DNA of 64,000 nucleotides from Burkholderiales bacterium (GTDB lineage: Bacteria; Pseudomonadota; Gammaproteobacteria; Burkholderiales; SG8-41), in the NCBI GenBank assembly GCA_019634975.1, contig JAHCAI010000006.1:158270-222269 (forward strand), given 5' to 3'. Below are positions 55,269 to 63,354 of this stretch, in pieces (within the stretch, counting starts at the first letter, position 1; each line of letters starts with the position of its first letter). The translations under genes were made by a program, and so were the position numbers. Below the pieces are notes generated by a model. The model saw only the letters and a list, made by a program, of their open reading frames with translations, was not told the DNA's origin and did no database searches.

Positions 55269-55499
55269 GGGCTGCTCCGCAGGGGACCGAACATCCGCCG
55301 CATTGCACGGGAATGAATCCGGTCAGGGAGCATACGACGCATGCGCGCCAGCCGACAATGCATTTCGGTCCCGATCAAGCGCCTGTTGCGCGGGACACAC
55401 GCCCCGTTCATCAATATCCAGTGATGTGCTGATGAATGGTGCCGGGGTGGTGGCAATCTGGGGCCGTCTGCTGCGGCATAGACCGCGACGACGAAGCGT

Positions 55500-56486
55500 T
55501 TATCGGCCCGACGGATTTCGGCGATCCGGCAGCGGATTCACTTCGTCGAGTCCCACGCCTTCGAGCGCGCCGAAGAGCCCGGCGATGGCGGCACGGTCGG
55601 CCTCGCGCAGCGGCGGCTTGAGGATCGCGCGGATATTGGGCTCGACATGGGCCGGGTTGCCGGTGCCGAAGAGCACGACATCGGCGCCCGGTTCATGGCG
55701 CGCGTAGCGGTAGGCGGCCTCGATGAGATTGTCGGCGCCGCCCGCGCCGAGCAGGAAATCCAGCGCGTTGTCTTTCTGCGCGAGCGCTTCGGGCAGTCGG
55801 CCCTCGGCGACGAGACGGGCGATGTCCTGCTGCAGCCGGCCCGGCGTGCTGAAAATCGCGCGCACCGCGAACATGATCAGCGTGCCGATGTTGCGTTCCC
55901 GCGTGCCCGGGAACACCAGCTGCCGCGCATTCTGGTTGAGCATGTGGAAGGCAACCATCATCACGTCCCAGCAGTCGTCGCCCAGCCCGCGCACCAGTGT
56001 TCCGTGGCGCGGGTCGCGGCCGGCGAATTCGGTGATGCCGAGGAAGCGGAACTTGCCCTTCTCCTTTTCGCGCAGCAGCGGCGGGACGATTTCCGCCATC
56101 ACGCGGTCGTATTCGTGGGGCAGCACGGTGTGCATGCAGAAGACATCGACGTAATCGGTGCCCAGCGTGCGCAGCGAGCGGTCGAGGCCGGCGAGGATGT
56201 CGGCCACCGGAATGATCGCGCCGTCGCGGGTGGAGGCCTTGTGCTTGGTGGAGATCACCAGGGCATCGCGTGGCCGGCCGCGGATCGCCGCGCCGACGGC
56301 GGGCTCGGTGCCGTAGTAGGAGGCGGTGTCGATCAGGTTGACGCCGAGATCAAGCGCGCGGCGCACGATGCCTGCGGCATGGGCGTCGTCATGGCCCGCG
56401 GCGAGTCCGAGTTTGCTGCTTCCGCCGCAGCCGATGCCGGCGACGCTGACCTTGAGGCCGGTGCGGCCGAGGGTGGTGTAGTCCAT
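55500..56486 (-). CDS. Aldo/keto reductase
   Basis: A 328-residue (alpha/beta)8-barrel oxidoreductase. The catalytic tetrad is visible as Asp and Tyr in LIDTASYYGTE, Lys in VISTKHKAS and His in VFCMHTVLP. The N-terminal TLGRTGLKVSVAGIGCGG is typical of the branch that includes Tas and L-glyceraldehyde 3-phosphate reductases. It reduces an unidentified carbonyl with NADPH. The start is 12-44 bp downstream of AT-rich copy E. Confidence 0.9.
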   Translation of the reverse strand: MDYTTLGRTGLKVSVAGIGCGGSSKLGLAAGHDDAHAAGIVRRALDLGVNLIDTASYYGTEPAVGAAIRGRPRDALVISTKHKASTRDGAIIPVADILAGLDRSLRTLGTDYVDVFCMHTVLPHEYDRVMAEIVPPLLREKEKGKFRFLGITEFAGRDPRHGTLVRGLGDDCWDVMMVAFHMLNQNARQLVFPGTRERNIGTLIMFAVRAIFSTPGRLQQDIARLVAEGRLPEALAQKDNALDFLLGAGGADNLIEAAYRYARHEPGADVVLFGTGNPAHVEPNIRAILKPPLREADRAAIAGLFGALEGVGLDEVNPLPDRRNPSGR

Positions 56487-56497
56487 GGGGTTCTCGG

Positions 56498-56530
56498 AAA
56501 TATCAATATAATCAAATATTTATGGTAATT
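56498..56530 (+). repeat. AT-rich interspersed element, copy E
   Basis: GAAATATCAATATAATCAAA is followed by TATTTATGG. It lies just before the aldo/keto reductase start in the reverse orientation to that gene, as copy D does at its gene. Confidence 0.72.
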
Positions 56531-56568
56531 GGTGATTGGTAAGCGGTGAGCAGTGAATCGGTGGGTGC

Positions 56569-57246
56569 TTACACGGCAGGCCACAGCCTTGTGCCTATGG
56601 CCGGCGAATAGGGGGCGTGCTGCAGTTGGGGGACGACGCGGCCCATCCAGGTCTGCGGGTCGTCGCGCTGGGCTTCGTGGGGACCGAAGTGGTGCTCGCG
56701 TTCTTCGATGGAGCTGAACTCGTGGAGGATCGCGTGTTTGTAGACACCGACAGTGGCGAGCAGCTTGCGCGCGCCGACGCAGCCGGGCAGCGTCTTCAGC
56801 AGCGGAAACCGTTCCTGGGCGTACCAGCCGCCGAGATCGTCCTCGACCGCGGGCGAAGGCGCGTTGTAGTGGCCGATCTGGATCACCGGCGCAGTGGTTT
56901 CGCCGTGATCACGCTTTGCCGCTTCCGGGCCGTCGACGCGTGCTTCCTCGGCGAGGATCGCGGCGGCGGCGTTGATACGCATGCCGATGAACCGCCTGGT
57001 TTCCGCGCCCTGTTTTTTCGCAAGCTGGCCGGGGCTGGGGTTGAGGAAGGTCTGGGTGTTGTCGCCGCCGAACAGCGCGATGTAGCCCTTGGCGCGGCCG
57101 CCATGGCCGCAGCGGTAATGCGCGGCCCAGCGGTAACCGGGGCGTGACAGCTTTTCGGGAATGTGCACCCGGTGAAACCAGTCCAGGTAGTCGTTGATGT
57201 CTGCGGGCGCGATGTCGTACCAGATCGCCCAGATGCCGCGGTCCAT
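56569..57246 (-). CDS. Hypothetical protein, possible dimeric alpha/beta-barrel fold
   Basis: A 225-residue soluble protein. Two halves each begin with a strand, a short helix with WF or ER and a P-G turn (DYLDWFHRVHIPEKLSRPGYRWAAHY and GWYAQERFPLLKTLPGCVGARKL), as in duplicated ferredoxin-like EthD/DUF-type barrels. I infer a duplicated fold of that kind but no function. GGAGGAACATCACC precedes the ATG. It lies upstream of the aldo/keto reductase on the same strand, separated by the AT-rich element. Confidence 0.6.
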   Translation of the reverse strand: MDRGIWAIWYDIAPADINDYLDWFHRVHIPEKLSRPGYRWAAHYRCGHGGRAKGYIALFGGDNTQTFLNPSPGQLAKKQGAETRRFIGMRINAAAAILAEEARVDGPEAAKRDHGETTAPVIQIGHYNAPSPAVEDDLGGWYAQERFPLLKTLPGCVGARKLLATVGVYKHAILHEFSSIEEREHHFGPHEAQRDDPQTWMGRVVPQLQHAPYSPAIGTRLWPAV

Positions 57247-57421
57247 GGTGATGTTCCTCCTCTGGTGCCGATTGTAAGTCCGGGGAACTGCGGATTCAGT
57301 CCGGCGGTCATGGTATGGACGCAGCCGCGCTGGTATTCTGCGGGACCGCAGCCGCGCAGCCCGCGGGTCCGTGCCGCAGCGCGGAGCTTCCCCTTGACGC
57401 TTGCCAACAGGAGACGCGACG

Positions 57422-58309
57422 ATGGAACGCAGGAAAGCGAGTGATTTTCCGCCGGAAGTGATGAGGCTGTTCGACGGCTATGTGCACGGCGCGCTGAGCC
57501 GCCGCGAGTTCCTCGACCGCGCGGCGAAATATGCGGTGGGGGCTTTCACCGCGAGCGCGATGCTGGAGGCGCTGAAGCCGAACTTCGCCTGGGCGCAGCA
57601 GGTGGCGAAGGACGATCCGCGCATCCGCACCCAATACCTGGAATACGATTCGCCCCAGGGCCATGGCCGCATCCGCGGCTACTACGCGGCGCCGGCGAAT
57701 CTCAAGGGCAAGCTGCCGGCGGTGCTGGTGATCCACGAGAACCGCGGTCTCAATCCCTATATCGAGGATGTCGTGCGGCGGCTGGCGGCGGCGAACTTCG
57801 TCGCCTTCGGGCCGGACGCGCTGAGCCCGGTCGGCGGTTATCCCGGTGACGAGGACAAGGGCCGCGCGCTGTTCGCGGCGCAGGATGCGAAGAAGCGCGA
57901 GGAGGATCTCTACCAGGGCGCGCAATTCCTCAAGCAGCGGCCCGAGGCGGGGAAGATCGGCGTCGTCGGCTTCTGCTTCGGCGGCTACATCAGCAACCTG
58001 CTGGCGACGCGGATGCCGGACCTCGCCGCGGCGGTGCCGTACTACGGCCGCCAGGTGCCGGCAGCGGAGGTACCGAAGATCAAGTCGCCGCTGCTGCTGC
58101 ATTTCGCCAGTGACGACGAGAACGTCAACAAGGGCTGGCCGGCCTACGAAGAGGCGCTGAAGGCGAGCAAGGTGCGCTACACCGCGCATGTCTATCCCAA
58201 CACGCTGCACGGTTTCCACAACGACACCACGCCGCGCTACGACGAGGCGGCGGCGAAACTCTCCTGGCAGCGCACGCTGGACTTCTTCAACAAGGAGCTG
58301 CGCGGCTAG
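57422..58309 (+). CDS. Dienelactone hydrolase with Tat signal
   Basis: A 295-residue hydrolase. GFCFGGY gives the catalytic Cys 185 of the dienelactone hydrolase family; IHENRGL holds the conserved Glu 106, and NTLHGFHND the His. Before the enzyme domain (from about 70) is a 60-residue N-terminal part with SRREFL (26-31), the twin-arginine motif, followed by a hydrophobic stretch ending at WAQQ. Export of this usually cytoplasmic enzyme is thus predicted. It opens lactone rings. CAGGAGACG precedes the ATG. A Bug receptor follows after 26 bp. Confidence 0.9.
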   Translation: MERRKASDFPPEVMRLFDGYVHGALSRREFLDRAAKYAVGAFTASAMLEALKPNFAWAQQVAKDDPRIRTQYLEYDSPQGHGRIRGYYAAPANLKGKLPAVLVIHENRGLNPYIEDVVRRLAAANFVAFGPDALSPVGGYPGDEDKGRALFAAQDAKKREEDLYQGAQFLKQRPEAGKIGVVGFCFGGYISNLLATRMPDLAAAVPYYGRQVPAAEVPKIKSPLLLHFASDDENVNKGWPAYEEALKASKVRYTAHVYPNTLHGFHNDTTPRYDEAAAKLSWQRTLDFFNKELRG

Positions 58310-58335
58310 GGCGGGGATCGGTTGCGGGGGCGGCG

Positions 58336-59307
58336 ATGATGCGGCTGTACTGCGCCGGCTTGCTGCTGGCCGCCTGCGGCGCCGCCCTGGCGCAGTCCGA
58401 CCCCGCGGATTATCCGCAGCGCGCTATTCGCCTGATCGTCGCCGACTCTCCGGGCTCGGCCGATGATTTTTTTGCGCGTGCGGTCGGCGAGCGGCTGGAG
58501 GCGCTGTACAAGCAGCGGGTGATGATCGACACCCGGCCCGGCGCCGGCGGCCTGATCGGCAACACGCGGGTATCCCGCGCTGAAGCCGACGGCTACACGC
58601 TGGGTATGGTCAGCGTCACCCGCCTGATCACCGCGCTGCTGCGCGAGCCGCCGCCGTACCGCGCGCTGGCCGATGTCACCGGCGTCGCGCATGTCGCCTC
58701 GATCACCAATGTGCTGGTCGTGGCGCCGGGCCTGCACGCGCGCACGGCGCAGGATTTCGTGCGGCACGCGCGCGCGAGCCCCGGCGACCTCAATTACGCC
58801 TCGCTCGGCATCGGCTCCGCCTCGCATCTGGCCGGCGAGGTGTTTTCGCGGGCGCTGGGCATCGACGCGGTGCATGTGCCGTACCGCGCGGTGATCAACA
58901 CCTTTGCCGAGATGGGACTCGGCCGCGTGCACTATGCGGTGCTGACGCTGCCCGCCGTGCTGCCCGCGGTGCAGAAGGGCCGACTGCGCCCGCTGGCGGT
59001 GATGACGCCGCTGCGCAGCGGCGTGCTGCCGGAGGTGCCCTCGATCCACGAGCTGGGACTGCCGGACGCGCAGTTTGACAGCTGGTCGGGTGTCGTCGCG
59101 CCGGTCGGCACGCCGCGGCGCATCGTCGAGCAGCTGCACGGCGACATCGTCGCGGCGCTGCGCGATGCGGCACTGCGCAGGCGTTTTCTGCACCAGGGCG
59201 CGGAGTCGATGCCGGAAGGCACGCCCGACGGCTTCATGCGCCTGATGCAGGAGGAATACCTGCGTTTCGAGGAAATGATCCGCGGCAGCAACATCCGGCC
59301 GGAGTAG
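58336..59307 (+). CDS. Bug/TctC family receptor coupled to the dienelactone hydrolase
   Basis: A 323-residue exported receptor with a signal peptide ending ALAQ (about residue 20), then DYPQRAIRLIVADSPGSADDF. The ligand loop reads DSPGSAD instead of the usual PFPPGG-D, so specificity is probably different. GAGGLIGNTRVSRAEADGYT and HVPYRAVINTFAEMGLG are divergent forms of family motifs. Co-transcribed with the Tat-exported hydrolase, it may receive the ring-opened acid in the periplasm. Confidence 0.9.
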   Translation: MMRLYCAGLLLAACGAALAQSDPADYPQRAIRLIVADSPGSADDFFARAVGERLEALYKQRVMIDTRPGAGGLIGNTRVSRAEADGYTLGMVSVTRLITALLREPPPYRALADVTGVAHVASITNVLVVAPGLHARTAQDFVRHARASPGDLNYASLGIGSASHLAGEVFSRALGIDAVHVPYRAVINTFAEMGLGRVHYAVLTLPAVLPAVQKGRLRPLAVMTPLRSGVLPEVPSIHELGLPDAQFDSWSGVVAPVGTPRRIVEQLHGDIVAALRDAALRRRFLHQGAESMPEGTPDGFMRLMQEEYLRFEEMIRGSNIRPE

Positions 59308-59342
59308 CCGGCCGCGCGAACGCGGCCGGGGCTGCATCCGCT

Positions 59343-60239
59343 TCAGAAGCCGCGGCCCCACAGTCCGCAGTAGCGGCGCAGCACGAAGGGCAGGTTGTTC
59401 TTGTAGCCGGGCCAGGACTCGTACCGGGGCAGCGTGACTTCCTTCTCCGCCGGTTCCCAGCACTTGCCCTCGCGCGCGGCGACCTTGACCGCCTCCGAGG
59501 CATCGCGCAGGAACTGCAGTTGCGCGCGCACGTCGTCCTTGGTCCCCAGCCGTCCGCCGGGCTGCCCGGGGTGGCCGGGGATCAGGCGGTCCCAGTCCAG
59601 CGCCAGCATCGATTCGATGGATTTCTCGGCTTCCAGCGGATAGAAGTCGATCATGCCGCGGCCCGGCACCGAGCCCACCGGCAGCACGTCGACGACGAAC
59701 AGGATCCTTTCCTTCGGCAGGCGCATCGCGATGGTGCTGTCGGAATGGTTGGGGCCGTGGTAGGTCAGCTCCAGCACGGTGTCACCGAGCCTGACCACGC
59801 GCTTGTTGTCGAACACCTCGTCGGGCAGCGGCGTGAACGGATCCTTGATCGCCGCCAGCCGCTCCTTCGCCCGCTTGTGGGCGATGATTTTCGCGCCGGC
59901 ATCCTTGAAGGGCTGGCCGCCGGCGATGTGGTCGTAGTGGTGGTGGCTGTAGACCAGGTACTTGACCGGCTTGTCGGTGACCTTTTTGATTTCGTCGATG
60001 TAGGTCGTCACCGCCTGCGGCCGGCCGTAGCCGATCGGGTCGGTGGCGATGACACCGGCCGACGTGACGACGAACATCGCCTGGTGATTGCCGTAGCGGA
60101 AGACGTAGACGTTGTCGGTGCCTTCGACCTTGGTGGTCGCGTAGAGCGGCGGTTTTTCCGCCGGGGCGGCAGGTTTGTCCTGGGCGACGGCGCCGCAGGC
60201 GAAGGTGAGGGAGAGTACTGCAGGGAGCATGCGCAGCAT
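59343..60239 (-). CDS. Exported MBL-fold metallo-hydrolase
   Basis: A 298-residue protein with a signal peptide (about 1-20, GAVAQ) and a complete metallo-beta-lactamase metal site: SHHHYDHIAGG (HxHxDH), a His in HGPNHSDST, Asp in FVVDVLP and the last His in IPGHPGQP. It is of the class B/quinoprotein-relay (SoxH-like) type found in the periplasm. The substrate is unknown; a beta-lactam is not implied. The ATG follows GGAGGAATCACC at ideal spacing. Confidence 0.9.
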   Translation of the reverse strand: MLRMLPAVLSLTFACGAVAQDKPAAPAEKPPLYATTKVEGTDNVYVFRYGNHQAMFVVTSAGVIATDPIGYGRPQAVTTYIDEIKKVTDKPVKYLVYSHHHYDHIAGGQPFKDAGAKIIAHKRAKERLAAIKDPFTPLPDEVFDNKRVVRLGDTVLELTYHGPNHSDSTIAMRLPKERILFVVDVLPVGSVPGRGMIDFYPLEAEKSIESMLALDWDRLIPGHPGQPGGRLGTKDDVRAQLQFLRDASEAVKVAAREGKCWEPAEKEVTLPRYESWPGYKNNLPFVLRRYCGLWGRGF

Positions 60240-60314
60240 GGTGATTCCTCCAGAGTGGTTGCCGGTGCGCCTCCCCACCGAGGCAGGATCATTATGCCCG
60301 CGGCCCAAACAAAA

Positions 60315-60338
60315 GGGCCGGCAAAAATTTGCCGGCCC
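60315..60338 (-). terminator. Rho-independent terminator of the thiamine-diphosphate enzyme gene
   Basis: An 11-bp perfect stem (GGGCCGGCAAA / TTTGCCGGCCC) with a 2-base loop, followed on the minus strand by TTTTGTTTG. It ends the transcript of the gene whose stop is at 60376. Confidence 0.88.
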
Positions 60339-60375
60339 CGTGGAATAGGCGGGTGCAGCCGCCTGTTGCGCCGCC

Positions 60376-62049
60376 TTACCGGTGGATCACCGGCGCGAGG
60401 CTGTTCTGGTCGATCATGACGTCGATCACCGCCGGCTTGCCGCTGGCAAAGGCACGTTTGATCGCACCTTCGAGTTCCTGCGGTTTGGTGACCCGTTCGC
60501 CGTGGGCGCCGAAGACTTTGGCCAGCGCGCCGAAATCCGGGTTCTTGTAGTCGACCGCGAAATAACGTCCGCCGAAGTGCTCGTTCTGGAAGGCGCGTTC
60601 GTTGCCGAGGCCTTCGTCGTTGAACACGACATAGACCACGGGGATGTTTTCGCGCACCGCGGTTTCGAGTTCGCCGATGTTGCACATCGCGCCCATGTCG
60701 CCGCCGGTGCACAGCACCGGGCGCTCGGGCCGCGCGAGCTTGACGCCCATCGCGATCGGCAGCGCGCCGCCGACCGAGGCCCAGTCATCCATGCACAGGA
60801 AGGTGTCGGGCTCGTAGCTCTTGAAGTAGCTGCGCACATGCTTGCCGCCGTTGCCGGCATCGACGACGAGGATGCCGTTTTCCGGCAGCGCCTTGCGGAT
60901 GATGTGGGCGACGAACTGCGGCTGGATCGGTTGGGCGTCGGGCTTGAGCACGGCCTGCAGCTCGGCTTCGCCCTCGGCGCGCAGCTTCGCGACGTCGACC
61001 CAGGGCTTGCGCGCGCCGGCCTTCGCGGCGCGGGCGGCAAGGCCGTCGATGAAGCTCGTCGCCGAGCCGGCGATGCCCAGCGCCACCGGGAACACGATGC
61101 CGATCTGGCCGGCGGCGGAAGTCTGGTGGATGATTTTCGCGCTCTCGCTGAAGATGCCGTACTTGTAGAGCGTCGAGAACACGTCGAAGTGGGCGCCGAC
61201 GGCGATGATGACATCGGCCTGGGGCGCGGCGCGGTTGGCGCTGGCGAAGCCGTTGCGGCCCAGCGGGCCCAGCGCCATCGGATGCGAGGCGGGGAAGGCA
61301 TCGGGCGAGTACTGCAGCGCGGCGGCCGGGATGCCGGTGGCTTCGGTCAGCTTCTGCATCGCCGCGACGGCGCGTTCCTTCATGACGCCGCGGCCGATCA
61401 CGAACAGCGGGCGCTGCGCCTTGCCGATCAGGTCCCAGGCGGCGTCGATCTGTGCCGGGTCGCAGACCGCGGGCACGGTGTGGCGATATGCGGCCGGCGC
61501 GGTCGGCTCCGGCGCGATCTGCTGCAGCAGCACCTCGCTTGCGGCCTCGATGTGGGTGGGGCCCTGCGGTTCGGTCAGCGCGACGCGGAAGGCCTTGCGC
61601 ACGGCTTCCTGCACCTTGTCGACGTAGGGGATGCTGTAGGCCCACTTGGTGATCGGGCGCATGAAGGGGATCTGGTCCATGTCCTGGGTCGCATCGCGTT
61701 CGCGCATGATGCTTTCCTGCACGCCGGTGATGCTGATCACCGGGACATTGCCCTTGAATGCGGCGCCGGTGCCGGTGACCATGTTGGTGACGCCGGGACC
61801 TTCGGTGACGGTGACCACCGAGGGCTTGTTCGCGGCGCGGGCGAAACCATAGGCCATGAAGGCGGCGCCCTGCTCGTGGCGGGTCAGGATGAAGCGGATC
61901 TGCGGCGTCGCGCGCAGCTCGTCGAGGATCGCGAGGTTCTGCGTGCCGGGGATGCCGAAGACATGATCGATGCCCTCGCGCAGCAGGCCGTCGACGAGGG
62001 CGCGGGCACCGGTGACGGTCTTGACCGCCTTGCGTTCTGTGCTGTCCAT
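60376..62049 (-). CDS. Thiamine-diphosphate-dependent enzyme, acetolactate synthase-like
   Basis: A 557-residue three-domain enzyme of the POX/AHAS family. TRHEQGAAFMAYGFAR holds the catalytic Glu of the PYR domain, a central domain follows, and the PP domain has CTGGDMGAMCNIGELETAVRENIPVVYVVFND. The normal diphosphate motif GDG is GDM here, and the paired Asn is Asn-Asp. Members include acetolactate synthase, benzoylformate decarboxylase and sulfoacetaldehyde acetyltransferase; no small regulatory subunit gene is adjacent, so a catabolic decarboxylase or ligase is more likely than branched-chain synthesis. Divergent from the Bug receptor at 62315. Confidence 0.87.
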   Translation of the reverse strand: MDSTERKAVKTVTGARALVDGLLREGIDHVFGIPGTQNLAILDELRATPQIRFILTRHEQGAAFMAYGFARAANKPSVVTVTEGPGVTNMVTGTGAAFKGNVPVISITGVQESIMRERDATQDMDQIPFMRPITKWAYSIPYVDKVQEAVRKAFRVALTEPQGPTHIEAASEVLLQQIAPEPTAPAAYRHTVPAVCDPAQIDAAWDLIGKAQRPLFVIGRGVMKERAVAAMQKLTEATGIPAAALQYSPDAFPASHPMALGPLGRNGFASANRAAPQADVIIAVGAHFDVFSTLYKYGIFSESAKIIHQTSAAGQIGIVFPVALGIAGSATSFIDGLAARAAKAGARKPWVDVAKLRAEGEAELQAVLKPDAQPIQPQFVAHIIRKALPENGILVVDAGNGGKHVRSYFKSYEPDTFLCMDDWASVGGALPIAMGVKLARPERPVLCTGGDMGAMCNIGELETAVRENIPVVYVVFNDEGLGNERAFQNEHFGGRYFAVDYKNPDFGALAKVFGAHGERVTKPQELEGAIKRAFASGKPAVIDVMIDQNSLAPVIHR

Positions 62050-62314
62050 GGGAGTTCCTTTGCGGGACGGGTTGATGCGAAGGCCGGATGTTAGCCCAAA
62101 ACCGCAAAATCACGGCAGACCCGCGGCGGTGGGCCGTGCGGACCTCGCAGCGGTCCACATTGGGCAACTTTGCGGCGGGACGTTCCACAATGGGCAATGC
62201 CGGCGCGTATTTCGGTCCGCGACGCATTGTATTTGGCGGCGCGCGATGCTCAAATCCCGGATGCGGCACCGATCATGGATAAACAGGCAACAGGCCGCAG
62301 TCGAGAGGAGAATC

Positions 62315-63292
62315 ATGAAACACACAATGCAAGCCCTGGCGGGCACACTGCTCGCCGCCGCGGCGTTTGCCACGGCGATTCCCGCAGCAGCCCAGAACTT
62401 TCCGACGCGCCCGGTGCGCATGGTGGTGCCCTATCCGCCGGGCGGCGCCAACGACATCATCGGCCGCCTGCTGGCGCCGGTGATGACCCAGGAACTGGGA
62501 CAGAACGTCATCGTCGACAATCGCGGCGGCGGCAACACGCTGATTGGCTCCGAGATCGTGGCCACCTCGGCGCCCAACGGCTACACGCTGCTGGTGGTCG
62601 CTGCGGGGCACGCGGTCAATCCGGCGCTCTACAAGAAACTGCCCTACGACACCGCGCGCGATTTCGTGCCGGTCTCGCTGTTCGGTGACGGCGCCTATGT
62701 GCTGGTTGCGCACCCCTCGGCCGGCGTTTCGAACAGCGCGGAGCTGATCGCCAAGGCAAAGGCGGATCCGGGCAAGGTGAGCTATGCCTCGTCGAGCACC
62801 GGCAACCTGACCCATCTTGCGGCGGAGCTGTTCAACTCGCTCGCCGGCGTGAAAATGCTGCACGTGCCGTACAAGGGCGGCGGTCCGGCGATGACCGACC
62901 TGCTCGGCGGCCGGGTGCAGGTGTTTTTCTCGACGGTGGCCGTGGCGCGTCCGCACCTGCAGTCGGGCAAGATCCGCGGGCTGGGCGTGACCACGCCGAA
63001 GCGCACGCCGGCGCTGCCCAATGTGCCGACCATCGCCGAGTCGGGGCTGCCCCGCTACGCGGTCAGCGGCTGGTACGGCCTGGTGGCGCCCAGGGGCACG
63101 CCCAAGGCGGTCATTGACAGGCTGCACGGCGCGGTGCAGGTGGCGCTGCGCCTGCCCGAGGTCAAGGAGCGCCTGCTCGGGGTCGGCGTCGAGGCGGTGG
63201 AAGCCTCGCCGGCGGCCTTCGGCAAGCTGATCGACGACGACATCGCGAAGTGGATCAAGGTGGCGCGACCGCTGAACATCAGCATGGATTGA
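62315..63292 (+). CDS. Bug/TctC family receptor
   Basis: A 325-residue exported receptor with a signal peptide ending PAAAQ (about residue 26), then NFPTRPVRMVVPYPPGGANDIIGR, a near-consensus opening. GNTLIGSEIVATSAPNGYT and HVPYKGGGPAMTDLLGG follow. GAGGAG precedes ATG 62315; upstream in-frame codons have no signal-peptide logic. Divergent from the thiamine-diphosphate enzyme, with which it may share regulation. A bidirectional terminator follows. Confidence 0.93.
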   Translation: MKHTMQALAGTLLAAAAFATAIPAAAQNFPTRPVRMVVPYPPGGANDIIGRLLAPVMTQELGQNVIVDNRGGGNTLIGSEIVATSAPNGYTLLVVAAGHAVNPALYKKLPYDTARDFVPVSLFGDGAYVLVAHPSAGVSNSAELIAKAKADPGKVSYASSSTGNLTHLAAELFNSLAGVKMLHVPYKGGGPAMTDLLGGRVQVFFSTVAVARPHLQSGKIRGLGVTTPKRTPALPNVPTIAESGLPRYAVSGWYGLVAPRGTPKAVIDRLHGAVQVALRLPEVKERLLGVGVEAVEASPAAFGKLIDDDIAKWIKVARPLNISMD

Positions 63293-63307
63293 GCCGGTGC
63301 GCCTGCC

Positions 63308-63338
63308 GAAAAAAACCCCGCCTTGGCGGGGTTTTTTG
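63308..63338. terminator. Bidirectional rho-independent terminator
   Basis: A 7-bp GC stem (CCCCGCC / GGCGGGG) flanked by an A-run on the left and a T-run on the right, between the convergent Bug receptor and hydrolase genes. It can stop transcription from both sides. Confidence 0.9.
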
Positions 63339-63354
63339 TCGGTTGCTGCCGGCC

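Noticed and set aside
59343..60239. Beta-lactamase resistance gene
   Set aside because: The metal site fits the general MBL fold, but there is no class B lactamase substrate-site pattern, and such exported hydrolases have many other substrates.
60382..62094. A 570-codon plus-strand frame opposite the thiamine-diphosphate enzyme
   Set aside because: Composition is that of an antisense shadow (Asp, Gly, Arg, His repeats). The opposite strand encodes a recognisable three-domain enzyme with its own terminator.
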